A stretch of DNA of 64,000 nucleotides from Fibrobacter sp. UBA4375 (lineage in GTDB: Bacteria; Fibrobacterota; Fibrobacteria; Fibrobacterales; Fibrobacteraceae): positions 45,696 to 109,695 of the forward strand of contig DGRZ01000078.1 of assembly GCA_002391195.1 (NCBI GenBank), in the 5' to 3' direction. Below are positions 7,533 through 16,582 of this stretch, one piece after another; position 1 is the first letter of the stretch, and each line of letters begins with the position of its first letter. The position numbers were made by a program, and so were the translations under genes. Below the pieces are notes generated by a model, which was not told the DNA's origin, did no database searches, and saw only the letters and a list, made by a program, of their open reading frames with translations.

Positions 7533-9197
7533 CTACTTCACCACGATGTGCAAAGTATCCCGCTTTTGGGGGTCCAGAAGGCTTTCGGCGATGAGTTTTG
7601 CCGAATTTCCGGAGCCTCCGCTTACAATCAGTATCTTGGCGTCACCGGTATTTTCGGTGGATTCCACCTTCAGTTCGCCCTTGGTGTTGCCCTCGCAACT
7701 GTCATAATTCACGTTGCCCAGCACCATCCAGTCCCCGCAGGGGATAAACCAGTTCACTGCCCCGTTCTTTGTGCTGGTGGGGGTCGATTCAAACGCCATG
7801 TCGTCCAACTTCAGTTCCTGGTCTTCGCTTACCTTCAGTGTGTCTATCGCTTTTTTGGCCGAGGCGTCATAGAAGTTGAACTTGGTCAGGGAGCCGGGCC
7901 TTTTAAGCAGGGTGTACAGCTCCAGCTCCTTGGCGTCGGGTGTGTTCTGGCTGTTGACCATCTGGAAATGGAAATAGACGGGGCCGTCGCTTTCCACCTT
8001 GTATCCCAAGTTTTCTTCGGAGAGGGTCTCGAGGGACTTGCCTCCCTTGCCGAGAACACTGTAGTCGATGACGGTGAAGGGCTTGGTTGAACGCTTGCCG
8101 TAACCCTTGAACATGTGTTCCACCACCAGGGTATCGCCCTTCTTGAAGTCCCCGAGCCACACGTACTGGTCTTGCCTTAGTTCGAAGGCGTCAATCTTTG
8201 CGCGGGTCTTTTTCAGGAACTCGCCGGCCTTGCCCAAGGAATCGGGGAGTGCGAAGTATTCGCCTTGAGAAAGCTTGCGGTTGCTGGACTGAATGGTAAA
8301 GCTCGCATAGGGGCCTGTCTGGTAGTTGGAAATCTTTTCGGGGGCTATCACCAACTCCCAATGGGTGGAATCGTCGGTGAGCATGGTTCTGTCCAGGGTG
8401 TCCTTTTCGCTTGCGATGGACTTGCCCTCTTGGCGCAGGTCCAACTTGTTAATCCATTCGCCTTCAGCCTTGATGGTGACGCTGTGGCCGATGGCTGCCG
8501 CAAAATTGAACCTGATGCTGTCGGGAGAGTTCCCGATTTTGAGAATCCCTCGGAGGTTTTCTTTTAGGGAAATGTTTACCTTGTTTGTATCGCCGGTGTA
8601 TTTGTAGTAGCCGTTGTCCACATGGGTGTACAGGCGCCAGTGAGCCATGTCGCTGAAGGTTGCCTCTAGATGCACGTAATAGTAACCGTCTTCAAAAATC
8701 ACGAACTGATTCTTTTCCATGTCGGCACCGTCACCGGGAATCACGAAAGATTCAAAGGTGCAGTTGTCCGAAACGCACCTGGGAAGCATGGGGTGCATGG
8801 TCTGCCCCAGTTCACTCATCACACGCATGGTGTCGTTTGTCATGCCGCTGGTGGCGGCCCAAATACTTATGCGGTCACCCTTCTTCAGGTTGCCAAGGTA
8901 CAGGTTAATTTCTTTTGTCAGGGAATCAATGCAAAGAGTCTTCTCGGGACATTCCGCCTTGCCGGTGGAATCCGTCACAGGCCGCTGGATATAGATGTTG
9001 GTGGTATCGTCCAAAACGATATCGTCATCGTAGTCAATGTCGGCACGGTTGCTGGTGCCCGAACTGGAATAGAAGGAACTGTCGGCGTATTCGCCGTCAC
9101 CGCTGTTGATGTCCGAATTGTTGGTGTGGCTCGATTCGCTGCAGGCGAGGAGCGACAGGGCCGTTGCGGAAAGCAGGGTAAAAAACAATCTTTTCAT
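7533..9197 (-). CDS. Large surface lipoprotein, function unknown
   Basis: 554 residues. A signal peptide with lipobox (LSLLAC, Cys19) gives a lipid-anchored protein, followed by a Ser/Asn/Asp-rich linker (residues ~20-65) typical of Fibrobacter lipoproteins. The rest reads as repeated beta-sandwich modules: segments with GDxxxVWLGDFKKGD and LYLGNLKKGDRISIW look like internal repeats of a pre-peptidase-type or similar domain. No catalytic motif is visible. It starts 12 bases after the stop of the beta-helix protein and is probably co-transcribed with it, suggesting a joint role in polysaccharide binding or breakdown. Confidence 0.65.
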   Translation of the reverse strand: MKRLFFTLLSATALSLLACSESSHTNNSDINSGDGEYADSSFYSSSGTSNRADIDYDDDIVLDDTTNIYIQRPVTDSTGKAECPEKTLCIDSLTKEINLYLGNLKKGDRISIWAATSGMTNDTMRVMSELGQTMHPMLPRCVSDNCTFESFVIPGDGADMEKNQFVIFEDGYYYVHLEATFSDMAHWRLYTHVDNGYYKYTGDTNKVNISLKENLRGILKIGNSPDSIRFNFAAAIGHSVTIKAEGEWINKLDLRQEGKSIASEKDTLDRTMLTDDSTHWELVIAPEKISNYQTGPYASFTIQSSNRKLSQGEYFALPDSLGKAGEFLKKTRAKIDAFELRQDQYVWLGDFKKGDTLVVEHMFKGYGKRSTKPFTVIDYSVLGKGGKSLETLSEENLGYKVESDGPVYFHFQMVNSQNTPDAKELELYTLLKRPGSLTKFNFYDASAKKAIDTLKVSEDQELKLDDMAFESTPTSTKNGAVNWFIPCGDWMVLGNVNYDSCEGNTKGELKVESTENTGDAKILIVSGGSGNSAKLIAESLLDPQKRDTLHIVVK

Positions 9198-9209
9198 CGT
9201 AGAGCCGTC

Positions 9210-12200
9210 CTAGTTCAAGATGTAGAACTTCTGTTCTGCGCTAAAGGCTTCGCCGTTGACCTTCAAGGTGTACTTGCCCGTGGGGAACTCGTGGGCCTTG
9301 AACTTGAAGTGGGTTTTCTTTTCTCCGGCAAGTTCTCGGGCGGCTACCATGAGCATGCGGCGCCCGAACTCGTTGACGATTTCAATCTGCACAAATTGCG
9401 GATAACCTACCGTCAAATCGAAATCGCATTCCAGGGAGTAAATGTCGATGTGCACCTTGGTCAGCGTGTAACCGCCTTCCATCACGTCACCGCTCACGGA
9501 ACGGGTGTTGTCAAAGTAGCCCACGTAAAGTGCCGGAGCGAGAGACCTGTTCTGGTTATGGGAATGGATGATGGTCTCGCCCGGGTCTACGGCGGTGAGA
9601 ATAAGCGTGTACATGTTGGAGGGGTGCTTCCTCTTGAAGAATTCCGTCAGGGTCGGAGTGCGCAGGAAAGCTCCCAACGGGGCCTTGGGGTTCAAGGTGA
9701 TGAGCCCCAAGAAGTCGGCGTGCTTGGTGTCGACGCCACCGCCGGAGTTCTTGCGGATGTTGAAATGTCCACCGGGCTGGGGCAAGTTGGCAGGAGCGTT
9801 TTCCCAGGTCAGTTCGTCGCCTCGCCAGTCCACGCCCAGCTTGCCCTCGCCATAGTTCATTTCCCTGGCGGTTTCTTTCAGGCCGAATATGTTGAACTGA
9901 ACAGGCTTTGTGAGGGAGTCGGCGTTGTATTCCAGCTTGAGGCCTGCGTCAAAGAGGGGCCCCGGCAGGGCGGACAGGTCGAACTTCAGGTAAATCTTGC
10001 CGGCGTCGTTGGTGTCGTTTGCCACCCTGAGGGCGGCGTCCGTATTGTGAGGTGTAAAGTTGTCGAAGGACGAGATCCAGGTGTCTACGCCCTTGCCGCT
10101 GGGGGCCCCGTCTCCGGAGTTGTCCAAGGTGGTGTATTTCTTGTCGAACACGTAGACCTTGCCGGTGTCGGCGCCGGTCTTGGTACCGTCGTTGGCGGTG
10201 AAAATCAGGTTGTAGCGTCCGCTACCGGTAAAGGAAACGTCGGTCTCGTATTCGGCGGTATCGGAGAAGATGACCTTACCTGGGCCTACACCTTTTTTCC
10301 AAAGGACCGGGTCCCTGCACAGGCCGTTGCCGCGGCCGTCGTCTTCTACGGAACCTACCAGATGTATCTTGCCGGGCTGCACCACGATCATCTCGTCGGC
10401 GAAGGAGACCTTCGGGGCCTCGTTCTGACCCTGCTTAGGGGCATAACCGGTGTAAAGGGCCATGTTCACGCCGCCGGTGCTGTTCTTTTCAAGGTCGGCG
10501 TCCGTGAGGGCGTAGATGGCAGAACCCATGCGGGATTCTTCTACAATCTTCTTGTAGGGGTTTCCGCGGGTGAGAACTTCCTTGAGGCCCTCGATGGAAA
10601 GGCTTCCGTTGTCGTTGATGAACATGGGGGTGGTCTTTGCCTTGTCGCTTGCGATGACCAGCACGCCCAGGAGTTCGGCGGAGCCCTCGTTAAAGTTCTG
10701 CAAGATGGTGTTTCCGTCCTTGGAGGTAAGTCCCAGAATCCAGATGTCGCCACCGTTGTTCTGGATTTTTGCGCCCTTGGTGTCGGAGAACAGGGAAACC
10801 TGGCGGCCCCAGAGGTGTTGCTGGTTGATCTGGATAGAACCTACCGCAACGTCTTCCATGTAGATGTCGCCTACGCCTAGCTCGTTGGTCTCGAAAGACT
10901 TGAACATCATGTTCTTGAGGAGCACGGCGCGCTTGCTCTTGTGGATGATTCCGTTTCCAAATTCAGAGAAGCGCTCGATGGTGATTTCGTTGAAGGCTCC
11001 GTCCTCGATGATGAACTTGCCCTTACCGTCGATGCGGCCTTCGGTACCGAGAATCCGGCGGATACGGTTCCGCAGGTAAATGTCGCGGTTGATGGTCCAG
11101 CGACCTCCCGGCGGGAAATAAATCGTTTCGGCACCGTCGTCGATAGCGTCCTGTATGGCCTTGGCATCGTCGGACCCGGAATCCATCTTTCCTCCGTAGT
11201 CGCCAGCAATGGTAATCCAGGCGTCTGATTTCTGGTCGTTCAGATTCGGGGTCTCTGCCACCGGAAGCCGCATGGACTGCTTTGGGCTGTGGCAAAGCTG
11301 GCGGGAGGCCTGGGTCACGAATTCCACAATCTCGTTACCAACGTATGTTTCGCTTGCTGCCTTCGGGGTGCTTCTGATTTTTTCCTCGAAACGGCTGGTG
11401 TTTACGGAACGGGCAAACAGCATGCCTTCGTTTTCGATAGCAACGGCAGGTTTGGACTGCTTTACACGGTTATATTCCAGGGTGGCATCTACCAGGACCA
11501 TGGAAGCTCCGTCGCCGTGGTTGAACACTGCCGGCACGTCTCCCTTGAAGCGGAGCCCGCGGCTGGACACTACCTGACCGTCGTTTTCCAGGCCGTACTT
11601 TTTCTGGCCGCCCAGGGTCACGTGTTCCAGGGTGACGCTGTTGGTCTTGCCTGCCACGTACACGCCGGTTTCAAAGCCCTGGATTTCTACGTTTTCGAGA
11701 AGGAGGGGGCCGATATTTTCGGTGTGCCCCAGGTCGATACCGTAAATGCCCAGGCTGTCGCCGGAATAGACCTTCACGTTCTTGATGGTGCCCTGCTGGG
11801 CGGCGTTGAAACGGATACCTACGGCACCGGCGTTCTTTTTACCCGTGCGGATGGTAATGTCGCGGATGGAGTTCCTGGGCTTGAGCCCCGGGCCCTCGCC
11901 GGTAAACAGCACCGGAGCCGGGAAATCGGGATTGGTGAACCCCTGGCATTCGTCGGCCAGGGCGATGATAGTGCCGCCGATGCTTGCACCCTGCAAAATA
12001 GTGCGGCTGTAGGCCTGTTCCGGTTTTTCGCTGGCGGGCCAGGTCAGGGTGTTGGTCACCTTGTAAATGCCGTGGGGCAGATAGATGATATAGTCCCCGT
12101 TGGGGTGGTCGTTTAGCGCTTTCTGGATAGCCTCGGTGTCGTCGGTCTTTCCGTCGGCCTTGGCGTTATAGGGAGCCTTGGTCACGTCGACGACGTTGGA

Positions 12201-12284
12201 ACCCAGAGGGAACGTCACCTGGGAAAATGCCGTGGTGGTCACGCTTAAAATCAGGACAAGACAAAACGAAAAAACACGAAACAT
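9210..12284 (-). CDS. Secreted two-module beta-helix protein (pectate-lyase superfamily)
   Basis: 1024 residues. A signal peptide (~1-22, ending AFSQ) precedes a first right-handed beta-helix module with the Pectate_lyase_3-type start (YNAKADGKTDDTEAIQKAL, residues ~38-56). A second such start lies near residue 360 (SGSDDAKAIQDAI, then IYFPPG). A DNRLRE-like beta domain follows at ~720-900 (IYLKFDLSALPG, then LAPALYVGY). The last ~85 residues end in FPTGKYTLKVNG...KFYILN, like a type IX-style sorting domain. This layout suits a secreted or surface polysaccharide-degrading or -binding enzyme (GH55 and pectate lyase share the fold). Substrate and catalytic residues cannot be assigned. Confidence 0.7.
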   Translation of the reverse strand: MFRVFSFCLVLILSVTTTAFSQVTFPLGSNVVDVTKAPYNAKADGKTDDTEAIQKALNDHPNGDYIIYLPHGIYKVTNTLTWPASEKPEQAYSRTILQGASIGGTIIALADECQGFTNPDFPAPVLFTGEGPGLKPRNSIRDITIRTGKKNAGAVGIRFNAAQQGTIKNVKVYSGDSLGIYGIDLGHTENIGPLLLENVEIQGFETGVYVAGKTNSVTLEHVTLGGQKKYGLENDGQVVSSRGLRFKGDVPAVFNHGDGASMVLVDATLEYNRVKQSKPAVAIENEGMLFARSVNTSRFEEKIRSTPKAASETYVGNEIVEFVTQASRQLCHSPKQSMRLPVAETPNLNDQKSDAWITIAGDYGGKMDSGSDDAKAIQDAIDDGAETIYFPPGGRWTINRDIYLRNRIRRILGTEGRIDGKGKFIIEDGAFNEITIERFSEFGNGIIHKSKRAVLLKNMMFKSFETNELGVGDIYMEDVAVGSIQINQQHLWGRQVSLFSDTKGAKIQNNGGDIWILGLTSKDGNTILQNFNEGSAELLGVLVIASDKAKTTPMFINDNGSLSIEGLKEVLTRGNPYKKIVEESRMGSAIYALTDADLEKNSTGGVNMALYTGYAPKQGQNEAPKVSFADEMIVVQPGKIHLVGSVEDDGRGNGLCRDPVLWKKGVGPGKVIFSDTAEYETDVSFTGSGRYNLIFTANDGTKTGADTGKVYVFDKKYTTLDNSGDGAPSGKGVDTWISSFDNFTPHNTDAALRVANDTNDAGKIYLKFDLSALPGPLFDAGLKLEYNADSLTKPVQFNIFGLKETAREMNYGEGKLGVDWRGDELTWENAPANLPQPGGHFNIRKNSGGGVDTKHADFLGLITLNPKAPLGAFLRTPTLTEFFKRKHPSNMYTLILTAVDPGETIIHSHNQNRSLAPALYVGYFDNTRSVSGDVMEGGYTLTKVHIDIYSLECDFDLTVGYPQFVQIEIVNEFGRRMLMVAARELAGEKKTHFKFKAHEFPTGKYTLKVNGEAFSAEQKFYILN

Positions 12285-12299
12285 GAAAACCTCGTTATA

Positions 12300-12332
12300 C
12301 GCCCTAAAATTAAGTTTTTAAGGGCGTTTTTT
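12300..12332 (+). terminator. Hairpin with T-run in the spacer upstream of the beta-helix gene
   Basis: CGCCCTAAAA pairs with TTTTAAGGGCG (one bulge) and TTTTTT follows on the plus strand. Both flanking genes read on the minus strand, so as a terminator it would act on antisense transcription. It may instead structure the minus-strand leader. Confidence 0.35.
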
Positions 12333-12361
12333 GGAAACGCTTGCCTTGAAATGCCCCTGTT

Positions 12362-13135
12362 CTAGGGCTTGACTTCGCACTTTTCGTAAACGAAGGGGTT
12401 GTGGTCCCCCTGGACCTTGAAAATACGGCGGTCCCGCTCGCATTCCTTTTCAGTGACGGGGTACATCTTGTCCCAGGCTTCGAACAGCTTGCGGTCCTGG
12501 CTTGAGAGCTTGATGCCGTAGGTCTTTTCCATGTAAAAATGCACCCGAGCGATAAGCCCGCGGACCTCTTTTCGCGGCTGGGCCTTTTTCAGCTTGAAAT
12601 CTACGATGGTTTCGCACTCCCCGTACATGGGTTCCGGATTGTTGGTCCACTGGGAATACATAAAGTTGCTCCGGTCCCCGTTGATTTCGCCGATGGCGGG
12701 GTAGAGGTTATGCAGGTCCCCTTCCAAGATTTTGAACAAAGTATCGTTTGCGCTGCAGTTCTTGCGACCACCGTCCCTCCAGCAGGGCATAAAGTGCCCC
12801 ATGTTGTGGGCGGTCACAATATGCTCCCATTCCACGGTCTCTGCCCGCTTGAAACTCTTGCGCCGTGGATTTTCCCTGGGCCTGAAGTTGCAGGTGCTGT
12901 AGTCCACCTTCTTTTTGTCGTTGTATCTGCAGCCGCAATAGATGGTCTCTTGCAGGTCGCCGTAGTAAATCCTCTTCATCTGCTGGCCGGCGCCCCGGTA
13001 GTTGTAGTGCTGCGGAGGCGGCTCCTTGTCTACGGCGGCAAGGGAAAAGGAAAAAGCGATGGCGGTAAGCGCAAGGGCACACCGCATTACAGGGAAGTGC
13101 CGCGCCGCCTTTCGGAATGTGGAAATAATACGCAT
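12362..13135 (-). CDS. endA: Extracytoplasmic endonuclease I
   Basis: 257 residues with a signal peptide (hydrophobic ~18-34, MRCALALTAIAFSFSLAAVD). The endonuclease I core shows VEWEHIVTAHNMG (metal-binding His region, ~110-122), LEGDLHNLYPA and GDRSNFMYS, the classic order of the EndA / extracellular DNase family. It cleaves DNA nonspecifically outside the cytoplasm. Six or more Cys residues suggest disulphides, fitting export. The protein is complete; an inserted Lys/Arg-rich loop (RPRENPRRKSFKR) precedes the catalytic His. Confidence 0.88.
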   Translation of the reverse strand: MRIISTFRKAARHFPVMRCALALTAIAFSFSLAAVDKEPPPQHYNYRGAGQQMKRIYYGDLQETIYCGCRYNDKKKVDYSTCNFRPRENPRRKSFKRAETVEWEHIVTAHNMGHFMPCWRDGGRKNCSANDTLFKILEGDLHNLYPAIGEINGDRSNFMYSQWTNNPEPMYGECETIVDFKLKKAQPRKEVRGLIARVHFYMEKTYGIKLSSQDRKLFEAWDKMYPVTEKECERDRRIFKVQGDHNPFVYEKCEVKP

Positions 13136-13317
13136 GTCTTACTGGGAATATAAAAAAAGAATGCATCCAGTCCCGAGGTTCCTTAAACGGTGCTCTATTC
13201 TCGAGTGGTTGGTAGGGGAAAGCCTTCCCCTGGCTCGCATTACATTGCTCGCCACCCCTTCTGCGGGGGATGCCCCCGCAACGCCCCCTTGCAATAAAAA
13301 AAACTACATTTGTGCCC

Positions 13318-14643
13318 ATGAATTCCGCAGGCATGCAATATCTGGAGTCGAGGCTGATGTTCGGGATGGTTCCCGGGCTGGAATCCACCTTCAAGATTTG
13401 TGAGACCTTGGGTAACCCACAAGAATCTTTCCGTACTATCCATGTGGTGGGCACCAACGGCAAGGGCTCCTGCAGTTATTACCTTTCTGGGGTGTTGCAG
13501 GCCCACGGAATCAAGACCGGACTCTACACCAGCCCGCATCTCATAAGCCTGCGGGAACGGATTCGGGTGAACGATGTGCCCGTATCTGATGCTGACTTGG
13601 ACCGGCTCTTTTTGCAGGTTAAAGCCGCCGCCGAAATCGCCCATGTTGAGCCTACATTCTTCGAGGTAGTTACCGTGGCCGCCTTTCTCTACTACAGGGA
13701 GCAGGGCGTGCAGGTGGCGGTTTTGGAAGCGGGCATGGGCGGCCGTCTGGATTCTACCGCCGTCGCCCGCGGGAACGTAGCGGTACTCACCAGCATCGGG
13801 CTGGAACATACCGAAGTCCTGGGCGCAACCGAAAGCGCCATTCTGCGGGAGAAAATGGGGGTGATGCCTGGTGTCATTGCGAGGAGCGTAAGCGACAAAG
13901 CAATCTCTGGCAAGAAGGTTTATGTAGTTGGAGGTCTCTCCGAAAGTTTGCTTGCCGAGGCAAAAGACTTCGCCGCCGCGGTCGAGGCGGAAATTCTAGT
14001 TCCCGAAATCCGCGAAGACATTGAACTGCCAAACTTGGGACGGCATTATGTGGAAAACGCAAGCCTCTCCCTAGCGGCGGCGGAACTGTTCTTGCGGCAG
14101 GCGGGTGAGGACTTTCCGAATGCAAGGCCCTACAGCGACGGTCTTGCCCTGGAGACTTTGAAGACCCGCTCCTGGCCAGGCCGCATGCAGCAGCTTTTTG
14201 ACGCCAAAGGATCGCTTCGCTTTATTCTAGACGGCACCCACAATTCCCATGCGGCAAGACGCTTGGCCGAAACTCTGGACCGCTACTATCCGGGCCAAAA
14301 GTTCCCCTGCGTCTTTGGAGCCCTCAAGGACAAGGATGTAGAAGAAATGCTCAGGTTCCTTGAGCCCTACGTTTCGGAGTGGCACCTGGTCCGCACGGCC
14401 TACGAGCGTTTTCGCGAACCGTCGGAGATTGCGGGCATCTTGGAGAAGATGGGTGCTACGGTCGCCTCTACGGGACCTCTTTCCCGCGAGGTACTGGACG
14501 ATGTTTCGGACAAAGTAAAAAGTCCCGCACTGGTGACGGGCTCTTTGTACATGATAGGGGAGGTCATCGACCTCCTGAAAAATGACTTTGACTGCCTTGC
14601 CTTTTTCCGCAGCCTAACGAAAGCCACCAACGAACACCGATAG
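13318..14643 (+). CDS. folC: Folylpolyglutamate synthase / dihydrofolate synthase
   Basis: 441 residues from ATG 13318; an upstream in-frame ATG at 13270 lies in repeat-like sequence and is less likely. The Mur-ligase-type P-loop GTNGKGS is at residues 45-51, followed by TSPHLIS, EAGMGGRLD (~138-145) and LDGTHNSHAA. The enzyme adds glutamate to folates. Two oddities: between EKMGVMP and GKKVYVVGG there are about 13 extra residues (GVIARSVSDKAIS) encoded by a dispersed palindromic repeat, and the last ~20 residues (…FFRSLTKATNEHR) lie in a 74-bp repeat found again at 16583. The catalytic core looks intact. Confidence 0.93.
   Translation: MNSAGMQYLESRLMFGMVPGLESTFKICETLGNPQESFRTIHVVGTNGKGSCSYYLSGVLQAHGIKTGLYTSPHLISLRERIRVNDVPVSDADLDRLFLQVKAAAEIAHVEPTFFEVVTVAAFLYYREQGVQVAVLEAGMGGRLDSTAVARGNVAVLTSIGLEHTEVLGATESAILREKMGVMPGVIARSVSDKAISGKKVYVVGGLSESLLAEAKDFAAAVEAEILVPEIREDIELPNLGRHYVENASLSLAAAELFLRQAGEDFPNARPYSDGLALETLKTRSWPGRMQQLFDAKGSLRFILDGTHNSHAARRLAETLDRYYPGQKFPCVFGALKDKDVEEMLRFLEPYVSEWHLVRTAYERFREPSEIAGILEKMGATVASTGPLSREVLDDVSDKVKSPALVTGSLYMIGEVIDLLKNDFDCLAFFRSLTKATNEHR
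13873..13907 (+). repeat. Palindromic interspersed repeat inside folC
   Basis: GTCATTGCGAGGAGCG...GCAATCTC is the known type of short dispersed bacterial repeat (GTCATTGCGAGGAGCGnnAGCGACnAAGCAATCTC). Here it is in frame within folC and adds about 12-13 residues in a loop where other FolC proteins have three or four. Confidence 0.7.
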
Positions 14644-14663
14644 CGGGCTACACGAATTCTACC
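14590..14663 (+). repeat. 74-bp direct repeat, copy 1 (3' end of folC)
   Basis: Matches 16583-16656 at 66 of 74 positions by hand count. It encodes the last residues and stop of folC and runs 20 bases beyond. Confidence 0.85.
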
Positions 14664-15180
14664 TTATGTCATCCCCGCTGTCATTCTGGAGCGCAGCGAT
14701 AGAATCACGGGGATCTCCTTGCCCATCCCATTGTCACCCCCGCGCCCACCTTCGTCATCCTCGCGACCTGTGGTGAGCGAAGTCGAACCAAGGCGAGGAT
14801 CCGCTATCATCTCGGTCGGGGATCTCCTATAACAAATCTTTCCCTCGATGTGTGTTCCCTCGCTCGCAGATTCACTTCGTTCGACTGCTCTCTCGGGAAG
14901 CACACATCTCGGTCAAAAAAAACGGTGGTTCCGGATTACGAACTTTTTTGAAGGTGCGAAAAATTACTACAGGTCCGACCTGTTACAACAGGCGGAAACT
15001 CTTGTGACTGTTAGTCCCTGCGAGTTTCCCCCGAGATGTCATCCTCGCGCCTCCTTCTTCGTCATCCTCGCGAAGGCGAGGATCCACTTGCATCATCCCA
15101 TTGTCACTCCGGTCCCTCCTACTTGTCATCCCCGACTTGGTCGGGGATCTCCCCTCTTTCCCCGCATTTCACACTTTCTT
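14664..15180. repeat. Gene-free tract of nested palindromic repeats
   Basis: No credible gene between folC and 15245. The tract holds several GTCATCCCCG...CGGGGATCTCC-type palindromes: 14668-14718 (with a GTCATTCTGGAGCG...AGAATC unit nested inside), 14754-14812 (with TGGTGAGCGAAGTCGAACCA nested inside), 15060-15085 and 15125-15151. An open frame on the plus strand from 14848 is just translated repeat. Confidence 0.8.
14989..15024 (+). repeat. 36-bp inverted repeat, left arm
   Basis: CAGGCGGAAACTC...CCTGCGAG is the exact reverse complement of 17320-17355. Together the arms bracket the Fib_succ lipoprotein, the tandem repeats and the HicB-type gene. Confidence 0.9.
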
Positions 15181-15244
15181 CATTTGATATTCCCGAGAAT
15201 TTTATATAGATTGCATACAAACAACCTTCTCAAAAGGATTGGAC

Positions 15245-16183
15245 ATGAAAAAGCTTTTCCTTGACGCCACATTTGCGGCCCTGTGCACCGCGCTGCTGTC
15301 CGCCTGCGGTGGTGACAGCGGTTCGAGTGCTGACAGTTTAGATGAATTGTCAAGTTCCAGTGAAATGAATGGTGCTGAGTCTAGCGATTCCGAAGGTGGC
15401 GAAAGTTCCGGCAGTGGCGAAGGCAATTCGTCTAGCGCTTCCGAAGAGCCGGAATCCAGCGGCTCCGAAGGCGTAGAAAGCTCTTCTGCATGTGTTCCCG
15501 GCGGCAGCAGCGCCGTCAGCACCTACGACGTGGTCATCGGCACGCTTACCGATTCCCGCGACGGACAGACCTACAGGACTGTGAAAATCGGTGACCAGGT
15601 GTGGATGGCCGAGAACTTGAACTACGCCTACACCGGCGTTCCCTTTGATTACAACGGCGACACCTCCGATTCCACCAGCTGGTGTTTCGAAAACGACCCT
15701 GCCAACTGCGCCAAGTACGGGCGCCTTTATACCTGGGCTGCTGCAGTGGGCAGGGATGAGGACGAGTGCGGCTACGAGCATACGTGTGGCCTAGGCTCGG
15801 GAGATATTCGTGGTGCATGCCCCAAGGGCTGGCACCTGCCCAGCCAAGCGGAATGGGAAGCCTTGATTGTGGCCGTTGACGGTTCCATTACGGAATATAC
15901 GTCTTCAAATACGGCGGGTTCCAAGCTCAAGTCCGTGACAGGCTGGTTCGACGATGGCAACGGTGAAGATACCTTCGGGTTCTCGGCGCTTCCTGCCGGT
16001 TACAGGAACAACTACGGTGGGAATTTCGGCTACGGGGGACTCGGCGTGTACTTCTGGAGTTCTACCGAGGACGATAGCGGCAGCGCGTGCAGCATGTTTT
16101 TGGACCACGACTACGACAATGCGGACCTGGGCGACTACGGCAGCAAGTACGACGGGTATTCTGTTCGTTGTCTCAAGGACTAG
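15245..16183 (+). CDS. Fibrobacter succinogenes major paralogous domain lipoprotein
   Basis: 312 residues from ATG 15245 (AAAGGATTGG upstream). Lipobox LLSACGG (Cys ~20) is followed by a long Ser/Glu/Gly linker (residues ~22-90, many SSS and ESS units) that lifts the domain off the outer membrane. The C-terminal ~215 residues are the Fib_succ_major domain: DSRDGQTYRTVKIGDQVWM, AENLNY, YGRLYTWAAAVG, CPKGWHLPSQAEW, FSALPAGYRN, FWSST and the terminal YSVRCLKD. The family is expanded in Fibrobacter and appears in some other surface proteins; its role is unknown, presumably binding. The gene sits in the repeat-bounded island. Confidence 0.93.
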   Translation: MKKLFLDATFAALCTALLSACGGDSGSSADSLDELSSSSEMNGAESSDSEGGESSGSGEGNSSSASEEPESSGSEGVESSSACVPGGSSAVSTYDVVIGTLTDSRDGQTYRTVKIGDQVWMAENLNYAYTGVPFDYNGDTSDSTSWCFENDPANCAKYGRLYTWAAAVGRDEDECGYEHTCGLGSGDIRGACPKGWHLPSQAEWEALIVAVDGSITEYTSSNTAGSKLKSVTGWFDDGNGEDTFGFSALPAGYRNNYGGNFGYGGLGVYFWSSTEDDSGSACSMFLDHDYDNADLGDYGSKYDGYSVRCLKD

Positions 16184-16191
16184 TATATAGA

Positions 16192-16541
16192 GGCTAGGGG
16201 TTAGGATTTAGGATCTAGGGACGAGGGACTCAAGAAGCGTCGTGCTGATTTCCGAGACGCAGTGGTCCGCGCTACGCAGTAGCGCCAGGACTAGTATATA
16301 GGGGCTAGGGGTTAGGATCTAGGATCTAGGGCCGAGGGATAGTTTTGAAGGGCGGAATCACTTTTGGGCTAGGGGTTAGGATTTAGGATCTAGGGACGAG
16401 GGACTCAAGAAGCGTCGTGCTGATTTCCGAGACGCAGTGGTCTGCGCTACGCAGTAGCGCCAGGACTAGTGTATAGAGGCTAGGGGTTAGGATCTAGGAT
16501 CTAGGGCCGAGGGATGGTTTTGAAGGGCGGAAGCACTTTTA
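16192..16541 (+). repeat. Tandem duplication, 2 x 175 bp, in a gene-free spacer
   Basis: Units 16192-16366 and 16367-16541 are nearly identical. Each starts with 7-bp TAGGATC-like units, contains the hairpin GCGCTACGCAGTAGCGC and holds a second TAGGGGTTAGGATC tract. No gene is visible between 16184 and 16640. Confidence 0.9.
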
Positions 16542-16582
16542 GGCAAGGTCTTAGGGTCGCTGGTTACAAGATGTGTCATCTT

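Noticed and set aside
8670..10880. Long plus-strand ORF (736 codons) antisense to the lipoprotein and beta-helix genes
   Set aside because: Its translation is Val/Gly/His-rich without domain features; it is a by-product of codon bias on the minus-strand genes, which have signal peptides and family motifs.
14848..15264. 138-codon ORF between folC and the Fib_succ lipoprotein
   Set aside because: The translation is palindromic repeat sequence (CHPRASFFVILAKARIH-like), a typical false ORF.
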